In this document: positions 14,293-21,421 of the stretch, piece by piece
Layout: every line of letters begins with the position of its first letter
Numbering within the stretch: the first letter of the stretch is position 1
Notes under the pieces: generated by a model
The model's database searches: none
What the model was told of the DNA's origin: nothing
The model's input: only the letters and a program-made list of their open reading frames with translations
DNA from: an uncultured Collinsella sp.
GTDB lineage: Bacteria; Actinomycetota; Coriobacteriia; Coriobacteriales; Coriobacteriaceae
NCBI GenBank assembly: GCA_934654585.1
Contig: CAKUGF010000024.1
Coordinates: 1-29,613, forward strand
DNA length: 29,613 bases
Direction of reading: 5' to 3'
Made by a program: the position numbers and the translations under genes

Positions 14293-15956
14293 CGCGAATC
14301 ACCCTCGCGCGACCACGGCAGACGAATGCGCGGACGCTCGCTGCGTGTCGCGCGGTCGTTGACCACGTCGCTCCACGGACCGACGACGCAGCCAAGCTCC
14401 ACGAGCATCTCGCGCGTGGCCTCACGAACGCTCGTCGCAAAGGCGCTGGTCTGACCTATCGCCTCGTCGGCGCGGCCGAATGCCATAAGCGAGGCCAGGT
14501 CCTGCCCGCCGTCGGCAATGCGAATCTTGGAGCTGAGCGAGCACGCGATCTCAAAACGCATGGCGACATCCTCATCGGCACCGCGCGCACCAAACCGGTT
14601 GAACACGGCGCTCATGCGCGTGCGCGGCACGCCTACGCGACTTGCCAGCTCGATGACGCGCGCCGCAGATGTCGCGGACGACACCGCCGCATCACCCACC
14701 ACCAGGCAGCGATCGCTTGCCGCCACGGCGGCGGCCACGGCATCGCCCCAAAAGACCGAGGTGTCGACAAAGACCACGTCGGACTCGCGCCGCAAGATAT
14801 CGAGCATCAGCTCCACTGGACGCGCCATGAGTTCGGCCTTCTCGGGGGCCGCGACGGGTCCCCAGAGCGTAACGCCCGGGGCGACACGCATAGAAGCGGC
14901 GACCACGTCGGGCTCCGCCAACGAGCCGGCGGCGGACGGCTCAATCAGGGCCGCCATATCGCGCGGGGCCTCGGCGCCCATAAGGTCGTAGAGGTTGCCA
15001 AACATAAGGTCTAGGTCGAGCACGGCGGCACGCAGGCCCAGCAGCGACGCCGCATGCGCCATGACGGCAATAATCGTCGACTTGCCGCAGCCGCCCGAGC
15101 CCGAAACAGCGCAGATGACCGGCGCGCGGTGCGAAGACCCCACGACGTCATCGGGCACCGCGGAAGCGGGGACGACGGGCATCGGGGATAGCATCCCCGT
15201 CTCTCCGGCTGCAGCCACCTGCTGCGCCCAGGCAGGCATAGCAGGTTGCCCAGTTGGCACGGCTTGCTCGATCGGCGCGGGGCATGCGGGCGGTACTTGC
15301 ACGGGAGCCGGCCCATCAAACGAGCTCGCACCCGCGGCAAAGCCCTCGACTTCATCGAGTCCGTCTGCCAGGTTTACGCCGTGCACGTATCCCATATCCG
15401 TCGTCAGAGGCTCATCGCCATACGACGCTGACACCCCAACGTCATCGTATGTAAGGGGGTCCCGGGGGCGCCGACCATGCTCGGCTTCCGCTCTTCCATA
15501 ATCATCAACACGCGGGCCTCCTGTAGCGCGAGGCGCCCCGGGTTCCCTATCAACAAAAGCATCGGGCTCGATCGGCACCAACCGATCGGGATCGGCCGCT
15601 CCCTCGCCCGCGTGCCTGCTGCCGCATACGCTGTGCGCGGCGATGACCTCGGTCGCCCCCGCGCGAAACAGCCCTTCGATATCCGACGGATCGAGCGCTT
15701 CTATCAACACGACCACGCGCCCCACACGGCCCTCGGCCGTCAGGCGCGCGACCGTCGTCCGCACATCGGCAGGCGCAAACGGCGCCGCCGCGATCATGGC
15801 AGCTCCGCGGCGCGATGGAAACGCGCGGGCCATGGCCACCAGGCCATCCAGGTCTCCGACACGCAGCACCTGTGCGCCCGCATCGCGGCTTTCGACCTCA
15901 CGCTGCAGCAGCCCGTAATCGCCACACGCGCAGCACGCAAGCCAGATCGCCTTCAT
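14289..15956 (-). CDS. cpaE: CpaE/TadZ-type MinD/ParA-like ATPase
   Basis: A 555-aa protein. An N-terminal receiver-like domain (about 1-112, with FRAGATEVIAAHS) is joined by a long Pro/Ala/Asp-rich linker (about 115-278) to a MinD-like ATPase domain beginning APVICAVSGSGGCGKST near 279-294, with the LDLDLMFGNLYDLMG segment after it. In Tad systems TadZ/CpaE localises the pilus machine, often at a pole. The linker is unusually long and probably disordered. The ATG at 15956 overlaps the cpaB stop codon in TGATG; a GTG one codon earlier is the other possible start. Confidence 0.9.
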   Translation of the reverse strand: MKAIWLACCACGDYGLLQREVESRDAGAQVLRVGDLDGLVAMARAFPSRRGAAMIAAAPFAPADVRTTVARLTAEGRVGRVVVLIEALDPSDIEGLFRAGATEVIAAHSVCGSRHAGEGAADPDRLVPIEPDAFVDREPGAPRATGGPRVDDYGRAEAEHGRRPRDPLTYDDVGVSASYGDEPLTTDMGYVHGVNLADGLDEVEGFAAGASSFDGPAPVQVPPACPAPIEQAVPTGQPAMPAWAQQVAAAGETGMLSPMPVVPASAVPDDVVGSSHRAPVICAVSGSGGCGKSTIIAVMAHAASLLGLRAAVLDLDLMFGNLYDLMGAEAPRDMAALIEPSAAGSLAEPDVVAASMRVAPGVTLWGPVAAPEKAELMARPVELMLDILRRESDVVFVDTSVFWGDAVAAAVAASDRCLVVGDAAVSSATSAARVIELASRVGVPRTRMSAVFNRFGARGADEDVAMRFEIACSLSSKIRIADGGQDLASLMAFGRADEAIGQTSAFATSVREATREMLVELGCVVGPWSDVVNDRATRSERPRIRLPWSREGDSR

Positions 15957-16615
15957 CACTCGTCGCCTCCGCTCTTTTTGCCGCGCGCCGTGGCGGGAAT
16001 CGTCAAGCTAATCGTTCCCTTGCCCGAGGCCCCCAGCAACTCCTTAACGTCGTCGGGATCCGCCGCCAGCGTCACCCACTCGATCTTGCCTTCGCGCGAG
16101 GTACCGGCTTCCTCGCTGGTATCAATTACGCGCGCACCGCACAGGCGGTCGGTCACGCCATCCTTTTGCACATATACGTCCACATAGCTGCCAACGCCCG
16201 TGGCGCCGCCCACCGAATGCTCGGCATCGACCGCCACCGAAACGGCAACCTTGCCCTTGGGCACCTCGAGCGTGTGGCTCTCTGCCTTGGTGTAGACATC
16301 GCAAATCACAGCGTTTTTGGGAATGCGCGAGGTCGTCACGTCGCCGCGCACCTGACGCAGCTCGGTCGCCGCATCGCGTGGCAACAGGCTCGCCAGCCAC
16401 TCCTGGGTTATGACATTGGTTTCGTCGAGGGCCTCGCCCGCGTCGATATCGCGCGCGGCAACGCACACTTCGATACGGTCGCCGCCGTATTTCGCCAAGG
16501 TCTCGGCCTGGGCCTGATCGGCCTGCGAGCGAATTGACGACCCGTACGCCATGCAAAGGACCGCGGCAAGCACACCCGTGGCCAGGCTGATCGCGATGCG
16601 CTTACTCTTGTTCAC
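15956..16615 (-). CDS. cpaB: CpaB/RcpC-like pilus assembly protein (SAF domain)
   Basis: A 219-aa membrane-anchored protein. After a basic N terminus, a membrane segment spans about 7-24 (IAISLATGVLAAVLCMAYG). A SAF-like domain follows (VCVAARDIDAGEALDETNVITQEWL), then SRIPKNAVICDVYTK and VAVSVAVDAEHSVGGATGVGSYVDVYV, the RcpC/CpaB core. In Gram-negatives CpaB links to the secretin; here there is no outer membrane, so the partner is probably peptidoglycan or other Tad proteins. I chose GTG at 16615, with AGGAG five bases upstream, over ATG at 16630, which has no ribosome-binding site. It is the first gene of the operon. Confidence 0.85.
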   Translation of the reverse strand: MNKSKRIAISLATGVLAAVLCMAYGSSIRSQADQAQAETLAKYGGDRIEVCVAARDIDAGEALDETNVITQEWLASLLPRDAATELRQVRGDVTTSRIPKNAVICDVYTKAESHTLEVPKGKVAVSVAVDAEHSVGGATGVGSYVDVYVQKDGVTDRLCGARVIDTSEEAGTSREGKIEWVTLAADPDDVKELLGASGKGTISLTIPATARGKKSGGDE

Positions 16616-16725
16616 GGCCGCTCCTCTCATGGCGGTGGCGGGCGGGTGCCCGTACCACCATTGTCTGGGCGGCCAAGGCGCAAAACGGCGCGATGGCGAT
16701 CCTGGTTTTCGCGGTCAAACCAATT

Positions 16726-16789
16726 GCTGACCAAAAGCTGACCAAGCCGTCAAGCTCACGGCAAGGTTTTGGTCAGCTCGTCACCAAAA
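16726..16789. promoter_or_regulatory. Cluster of GCTGACCAAAA repeats upstream of the tad operon
   Basis: GCTGACCAAAA at 16726-16736 is followed immediately by GCTGACCAA at 16737-16745. An inverted copy TTTTGGTCAGC lies at 16767-16777, facing a degenerate fourth copy (GTCACCAAAA, 16780-16789). Direct and inverted copies of one short word just upstream of an operon look like binding sites for a regulator. I could not assign a convincing -10/-35 pair for the operon; nearby TTGACG and TTGACC lack good -10 partners. Confidence 0.55.
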
Positions 16790-16820
16790 CGCCTGTTTCG
16801 AGACGTTTCTGCAACAAAAA

Positions 16821-16850
16821 AGCCGCCTCCTAAGCAGTTAGGAGACGGCT
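16821..16850 (-). terminator. Rho-independent terminator after rsgA
   Basis: AGCCG and CTCCTAA pair with TTAGGAG and CGGCT, with one internal mismatch and a GCAG loop; on the minus strand it is followed by TTTTTTG. It lies 18 bp past the rsgA stop codon and separates rsgA from the tad operon. Confidence 0.88.
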
Positions 16851-16867
16851 GTCATAGAAAAAATCAA

Positions 16868-18052
16868 TTACAGATGGACATCGGGATCGAGCATTTGAGC
16901 ACTCACGCGCATGGATGACGCCAGGTTTTGGAACGTCTCCAGACGCAGGCTGTCGATCTGCCCGGCATCTTCGGCCTCGCGAACGGCGCAACCGGGCTCG
17001 TGGGTATGCGTGCAATCGCCGAATCGGCACGCGCGCGACGCCTCGACAATCTCGGGGAAGGCGCGCGCCAAACCCCGCTCGTGGCCCACAAGCGGCAGGC
17101 TGCGCAAGCCCGGGGCATCGGCAATAACGCCGGCATCGCCCGGCAGCGCCACCATCACGCGTGCGACGGTGGTATGGCGGCCTTGGTCGTCGCGCTCGCG
17201 CACGCCGCCGGTAGCCAGCGTGTCGTGACCCAACAGCGCGTTGAGCAGCGTCGACTTGCCAGCGCCCGACTCGCCCAGGATCATGGCGCAGCTCCCTGCC
17301 GGCACGCAGGCGCGCGCCTCGTCCAGGCCACGGCCCTCGGCAGAAGACGTCACGATCACGCGCACGTCCGGACCCACCAGACGACGCACGCGGTCCAGGT
17401 CGCGCGCAAGCTCGTCGGCCTCGCAGCGATCGGCCTTGGTGAGCACCACCACCGGCTCGGCATCGCAGTCGAGCGCCAGCACCAGCGAGCGCGCCACACG
17501 GTCGAGCAGTACCTCGCCGGCGCCGAGCGCCTGCACGATCAGCACGCTATCCACGTTGGAGCAGAGCACCTGACGCTCGCCGCGAGCGCGGCCGCGCCAA
17601 CGCTCAAAGCTCGTGCGGCGCGGCAGAACGCACTCGATTACGCCCATGTCGTGCCCGGGCGCGCGGCGAACCGCCACGCGGTCGCCCACGGCGGGCAGCA
17701 GAACCTCGTCCTCGCCACGCGACTTGGCAAACCCTACGGCATGCTCGGCGCGGAACGTATCGTCGGCAGTCGCTACCAGCGGAAACCCGCGGTCCAGGCG
17801 CACTACGGCACCGAGCTGCATCTGCTCGGGTTCCTCGGCATGCGCGCAAAAGTCATCGAAGGCAGCCTGCTGAGCCGCATCGATCGGCAGGTCATCAAAC
17901 GCCGGGACATCCTGCAACGCATCGAGCCCCGGCACGCTTGCCAGCAACTCCTCGGCAGACGCGGGAGCTTCGGTCGCAAGCTTCCGACGACGGTCACGCT
18001 TGGCCCGCGCCCCCGTCGTCTTTTTCTTCGCCTTAGCCTTAGCCTTGCCCAC
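16868..18052 (-). CDS. rsgA: Ribosome small-subunit-dependent GTPase RsgA
   Basis: A 394-aa circularly permuted GTPase involved in late 30S subunit maturation. The permuted order is visible: TKAD (G4) at 205-208, then the P loop GESGAGKST at 260-268, then DAPG (G3; DTPG is usual) at 312-315. The C-terminal zinc motif has C342, C347, H349 and C355 (CRFGDCTHTHEPGC). An OB-fold domain lies at about 78-145. The N terminus carries an extra 75 or so residues, starting with a Lys/Arg-rich tract (AKAKAKKKTTGARAKRDRRRK) followed by an acidic stretch. I chose GTG at 18052 because GGGAGG precedes it by 5 bp; an ATG at 18070 would add 6 residues. Confidence 0.93.
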   Translation of the reverse strand: MGKAKAKAKKKTTGARAKRDRRRKLATEAPASAEELLASVPGLDALQDVPAFDDLPIDAAQQAAFDDFCAHAEEPEQMQLGAVVRLDRGFPLVATADDTFRAEHAVGFAKSRGEDEVLLPAVGDRVAVRRAPGHDMGVIECVLPRRTSFERWRGRARGERQVLCSNVDSVLIVQALGAGEVLLDRVARSLVLALDCDAEPVVVLTKADRCEADELARDLDRVRRLVGPDVRVIVTSSAEGRGLDEARACVPAGSCAMILGESGAGKSTLLNALLGHDTLATGGVRERDDQGRHTTVARVMVALPGDAGVIADAPGLRSLPLVGHERGLARAFPEIVEASRACRFGDCTHTHEPGCAVREAEDAGQIDSLRLETFQNLASSMRVSAQMLDPDVHL

Positions 18053-18107
18053 AAACGCCTCCCAGCACATAAATACACAACTGAGCAGGTATTTTACCCA
18101 CAAAAAA

Positions 18108-18137
18108 GAGCTTGCCGAGCAAATGCTCGGCAAGCTC
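18108..18137 (-). terminator. Rho-independent terminator between the P-type ATPase and rsgA
   Basis: A perfect 13-bp stem (GAGCTTGCCGAGC with GCTCGGCAAGCTC) around a 4-nt loop, followed on the minus strand by TTTTTTG. It should end transcripts coming from the ATPase gene before rsgA. Confidence 0.92.
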
Positions 18138-18196
18138 ACCTTATTTCCCTCAGCCCTTTTCATCCGCACGGGAGAAAAGCCAGCAAGGATACCGTA

Positions 18197-18285
18197 GGGC
18201 CCGCCACGGGAGTGTTTTCTTCTGAGCGATCCCGCAGCGCGAAGCGCGAGGACCAGCGAAGAAGAAAACACGCAGGGGCGAGCCC
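18197..18285. repeat. Long interrupted palindrome after the P-type ATPase
   Basis: Outer arms GGGC-C-CGCC (18197-18205) and GGCG-A-GCCC (18277-18285) enclose a perfect 12-bp pair GTGTTTTCTTCT (18212-18223) and AGAAGAAAACAC (18260-18271). The 36-nt apical part contains GCGC-GAA-GCGC. It begins 13 bp past the ATPase stop codon and precedes a separate, canonical terminator. It has no terminal T run of its own. It could be an mRNA 3'-end stabiliser or a dispersed palindromic repeat. Confidence 0.7.
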
Positions 18286-18297
18286 GGACAGGTTAAC

Positions 18298-20979
18298 TTA
18301 CTCCTTTTCGACCGCGCGCATGATCGCCTTGTAGATCTCCATCAGCGGGATGATCAGGAAGGCCAGACCCAGCGCGGCGATAACGCCCTTAAGCTCAAGC
18401 GTCACAGGGCCAAAGAACATCTCGGCAAGCGTCGGCTGAACGGTCACGATCACCGTCAGCACCAGCGCCAGCGCGGCGGAAGCCCACAGCCACTTGTTCT
18501 GCTTCTTCATAGTGAACAGCGACGCGCGGCGGCTGCGCATATTGAAGCAGTGGAAAATCTCGACCATGTTGAGCGTGATGAAGGCCATCATCACGCCTTC
18601 CTCGTCAGCGTTGCCGGCAATCATATCCGAGATATGGATGTAGCCCATGTCAAAGTACACGCCCACAAAGAAGCTCGCCAGTACCAGCACGGTGATGATC
18701 AGGCCCTGGACCACGCAGTCCAGGCCCATGTGACCGGCAAAGACGCCGTCCTTGGCGTTGCGCGGCTTGCGCTTCATGATGTCGCCCTCGGCGTCCTCCA
18801 TCCCTAACGCGAGCGCCGGGAAACAGTCGGTGACCAGGTTTACCCACAGCAGCTGCACCGGCTGGAAGATAGTAAAGCCGATAAGCGTGGCGATGAACAC
18901 CGAGAAGACCTCGGCAAGGTTGGCCGAAAGCAAGAACTGGATGACCTTGCGGATGTTGTCGTAGATGCGACGGCCCTCTTCGCAGGCACCGATGATGGTG
19001 GCGAAGTTGTCGTCGGCAAGCACCATATCGGCGACGTTCTTGGTGACGTCGGTGCCGGTGATGCCCATGCCAACGCCGATGTCGGCGCGCTTGATGGACG
19101 GGGCGTCGTTGACGCCGTCGCCCGTCATGGCGACGATCTGGTCGCGCGACTTCCAGGCCTCGACGATGCGCGTCTTGTGCTCGGGCTGGACGCGGGCGTA
19201 CACGCCGTAGTCCTCGATGTGCGCGTCGAGTTCCTCATCGCTCATGCGGTCGAGGTCGGCACCGGTGATGGCCTGGTTGCGATCGGTGACGATGCCCAGC
19301 TGCTTGGCGATGGCCACGGCGGTGTCGATGTGGTCGCCCGTGATCATGACGGTGCGAATGCCGGCATCGTGCGCCTCGCGGATGGCGTCGGCCACCTCGG
19401 GGCGGACCGGGTCGATCATACCGGACAGACCGCAGAAGACCAGGTCATGCTCGAGTGCGGCGGAGCTGCAGTCGGCCGGAATCTCGGTGTAGGTGCGGCT
19501 CGCCAGCGCCAGCACGCGCAAGGCCTCGTCGGCCATGGCCTTGTTGGCGGCCACGAGCTCGGCACGACGCTCCTCGGTCAACGGGACGACCTTATCACCC
19601 TCGTAGATGTGGGTGCACAGGCCGATCACCACGTCGGGCGCGCCCTTGGTGTACTGCTCGTACTCGCCGTCCAGGGTCTCGACGACCACGGACATCATCT
19701 TGCGGCCCGAGTCGAACGGGGCCTCGCCCACGCGCGGGTGTTCGGCGGTCAGGCCGGTGAGGCCCGCCTTGCCGGCATCGTTGACGAGCGCGCACTCGGT
19801 CGGCTCGCCCACGGCCTCGCCCAGCTCCTCGTCCCACTGAGCGTCGGAGCACAGGGCCATGCCAGCCAGGAACTTCTCCTTGGGCGCGGCAAGCTCGTGC
19901 TTGACGACGGTCATCTTATTCTGGGTAAGGGTACCGGTCTTGTCGGAGCAGATGGTCTGCGTGCAGCCAAGGGTCTCGACGGCAGAAAGCTTGCGAATGA
20001 TTGCCTGGCGCTTGGCCATCTTGGTCACGCCGAGCGATAGCACGATGGTGACGACGGCAACCAGGCCCTCGGGGATGGCGGCGACGGCGAGCGAGACGGC
20101 GACCATAAAGGTGTCGAGCAGAGCGGTCGGGTCGGTGAGGACGTTGCCCACGCCGTGGCGGATGATGTCGACGCCAAAGATGACGACGCAGATAACAATC
20201 ACCATGATGGTGAGGATGCGGCTGAGCTCAGCAAGCTTGACCTGCAGCGGCGTGAGCTCTTCCTTGGCCTCGGCCAGAGCGCCGGCGATCTTGCCCATCT
20301 CGGTGTTCATACCGGTGCCGACCACGACGGCGCGGCCGCGGCCGTATACCACGGTGGAGCCCATGTAGCACATGTTCTTGCGGTCGCCGAGCGGCACGTC
20401 ATCGGTGCCTGCGGCGAGTTCAATCACGTTGGCATGCTTCTCAACGGGCACGGACTCGCCGGTCAGGGCGGCCTCCTCGATCTTCATCGTGGCGCTCTCG
20501 AGCACGCGGCAGTCGGCCGGGACGGAGTCGCCCGCCTCGAGCATGATCACGTCGCCGGGCACGAGCTCGGCACTCGGCAGGTGCACGAGCTTGCCGTCGC
20601 GCAGAACCTTGGACTGCGCCGCGCTCATCTCCTGCAGGGCCTCGAGGGCCTCCTCGCTCTTGGCCTCCTGGACCACGCCCAGCACCGAGTTGACGATAAC
20701 GACGAACATGATGATGGCGACGTCGGCAAAGTCGGGCTCGCCCTTGACCATGCCCGTAAGCGCGCTGATGACGGCGGCAACGATCAGCATGATGACCATG
20801 GGATCGGCCATCTGCTCAAAAAAACGCTTCCACAGCGGCGTCTTCTCGGCTTCCTCGAGCTTGTTAGGGCCTGTCTTGGCGAGACGTGACGACGCCTCGT
20901 CGTTGCTCAGGCCGAGATTCTCATCGACACCTTGGTCGCTGAGCACCTCCGCCGCGGCGGACAGGTATTCCTTTTGCAT
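18298..20979 (-). CDS. P-type Ca2+-transporting ATPase (SERCA/PMCA-like)
   Basis: An 893-aa P2-type cation pump of the cytoplasmic membrane, most like calcium ATPases. TGES (actuator domain) is at 173-176, the phosphorylated aspartate is D346 in CSDKTGTLT, and TGDGVND forms the hinge. Residues that bind calcium in SERCA are largely kept: the Glu of AAIPEG in M4, Asn and Glu of SANLAEV in M5, and Asn, Thr and Asp of WVNLVTD in M6. In M8 the SERCA Glu position appears to be Asn (ITLNMVE). It probably exports Ca2+ (Mn2+ is possible) using ATP. The ATG follows AGGAGG, which lies inside a stable hairpin of a complex leader, so translation may be regulated by RNA structure. Confidence 0.93.
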   Translation of the reverse strand: MQKEYLSAAAEVLSDQGVDENLGLSNDEASSRLAKTGPNKLEEAEKTPLWKRFFEQMADPMVIMLIVAAVISALTGMVKGEPDFADVAIIMFVVIVNSVLGVVQEAKSEEALEALQEMSAAQSKVLRDGKLVHLPSAELVPGDVIMLEAGDSVPADCRVLESATMKIEEAALTGESVPVEKHANVIELAAGTDDVPLGDRKNMCYMGSTVVYGRGRAVVVGTGMNTEMGKIAGALAEAKEELTPLQVKLAELSRILTIMVIVICVVIFGVDIIRHGVGNVLTDPTALLDTFMVAVSLAVAAIPEGLVAVVTIVLSLGVTKMAKRQAIIRKLSAVETLGCTQTICSDKTGTLTQNKMTVVKHELAAPKEKFLAGMALCSDAQWDEELGEAVGEPTECALVNDAGKAGLTGLTAEHPRVGEAPFDSGRKMMSVVVETLDGEYEQYTKGAPDVVIGLCTHIYEGDKVVPLTEERRAELVAANKAMADEALRVLALASRTYTEIPADCSSAALEHDLVFCGLSGMIDPVRPEVADAIREAHDAGIRTVMITGDHIDTAVAIAKQLGIVTDRNQAITGADLDRMSDEELDAHIEDYGVYARVQPEHKTRIVEAWKSRDQIVAMTGDGVNDAPSIKRADIGVGMGITGTDVTKNVADMVLADDNFATIIGACEEGRRIYDNIRKVIQFLLSANLAEVFSVFIATLIGFTIFQPVQLLWVNLVTDCFPALALGMEDAEGDIMKRKPRNAKDGVFAGHMGLDCVVQGLIITVLVLASFFVGVYFDMGYIHISDMIAGNADEEGVMMAFITLNMVEIFHCFNMRSRRASLFTMKKQNKWLWASAALALVLTVIVTVQPTLAEMFFGPVTLELKGVIAALGLAFLIIPLMEIYKAIMRAVEKE

Positions 20980-20986
20980 ATAGAGT

Positions 20987-21088
20987 CCCCTCCTGGGATT
21001 CGGGCCACTCAGCAGATTGATGCCCGATCATAATTCCCAGGAGAAGGGCAAGGGCTCATCAAGGCTGCCGTGCTGAGCGGCAGTTGAT
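20987..21088 (-). promoter_or_regulatory. Structured 5' leader of the Ca2+-ATPase gene with SD-sequestering hairpin
   Basis: On the minus-strand RNA, hairpin 1 (21088-21058) pairs AUCAA-CUGCCG with CGGCAG-cc-UUGAU around loop CUCAGCA. Hairpin 2 (21043-20990) pairs CUCCUGGGA with UCCCAGGAG, which contains the Shine-Dalgarno AGGAGG, plus an inner UCGGGC/GCCCGA-type stem; its loop contains UGCUGAG, the exact complement of loop 1. A competing nested fold is possible: GCCGCUCAGCA with UGCUGAGUGGC (11 bp with one G-U), and inside it UUGAUG-ag-CCC with GGGCAUCAA. It does not match the riboswitch consensus sequences I know, including yybP-ykoY and M-box. Confidence 0.65.
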
Positions 21089-21186
21089 AGTGGAGCTATG
21101 GTACCCCAAAGCGGCGCGTCTAGCCAAAACATTCCATTTGGAAACACGGTCCAGGTACAACGGTGCAGACGGTGTGATGCTCAATG

Positions 21187-21280
21187 TTGGTAAAACGTTT
21201 TTTCTTAGCCACATCGTCTAACTAAAATATCTCCCAGATAGCAGCGGTAAGACTGCTTGGTAAAAGTTTTTCTTTTAGCC
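21187..21280. repeat. Two copies of a 24-bp AT-rich direct repeat upstream of pyk
   Basis: The copies at 21187-21210 and 21257-21280 both begin TTGGTAAAA, continue with a T-rich tract and end TTAGCC; their period is 70 bp. They lie in the AT-rich stretch between the divergent ATPase and pyk genes, 80-170 bp upstream of the pyk -10 box. No gene is visible in this gap apart from the ATPase leader described separately. Confidence 0.6.
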
Positions 21281-21352
21281 TTTTTGGAATAAAAAATGAA
21301 CTTCTCAATCGGCGTACGGTCGATTTTTAGGGGTATTCGGTCAGCAATTCGT

Positions 21353-21358
21353 TATAAT
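21353..21358 (+). promoter_or_regulatory. -10 box of the pyk promoter
   Basis: A perfect TATAAT lies 63 bp upstream of the pyk start codon. The expected -35 position (around 21330-21335, GGGGTA) does not resemble TTGACA, so this promoter may need an activator or the AT-rich upstream DNA. Confidence 0.6.
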
Positions 21359-21421
21359 CTTCTCGGTTTTATTTCTTATGGTTTATCTATCAGCGCAAGA
21401 CGATGTCAGATGGAGGTCTGA

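Noticed and set aside
18053..18271. Longer RsgA form starting at 18271
   Set aside because: It would run through the 13-bp terminator stem and the long palindrome; the GTG at 18052 has a good ribosome-binding site.
20987..21100. Known manganese riboswitch (yybP-ykoY) upstream of the cation ATPase
   Set aside because: The conserved GGGGAGUAG segment and the other consensus elements that I remember are not visible; an Rfam scan should confirm this.
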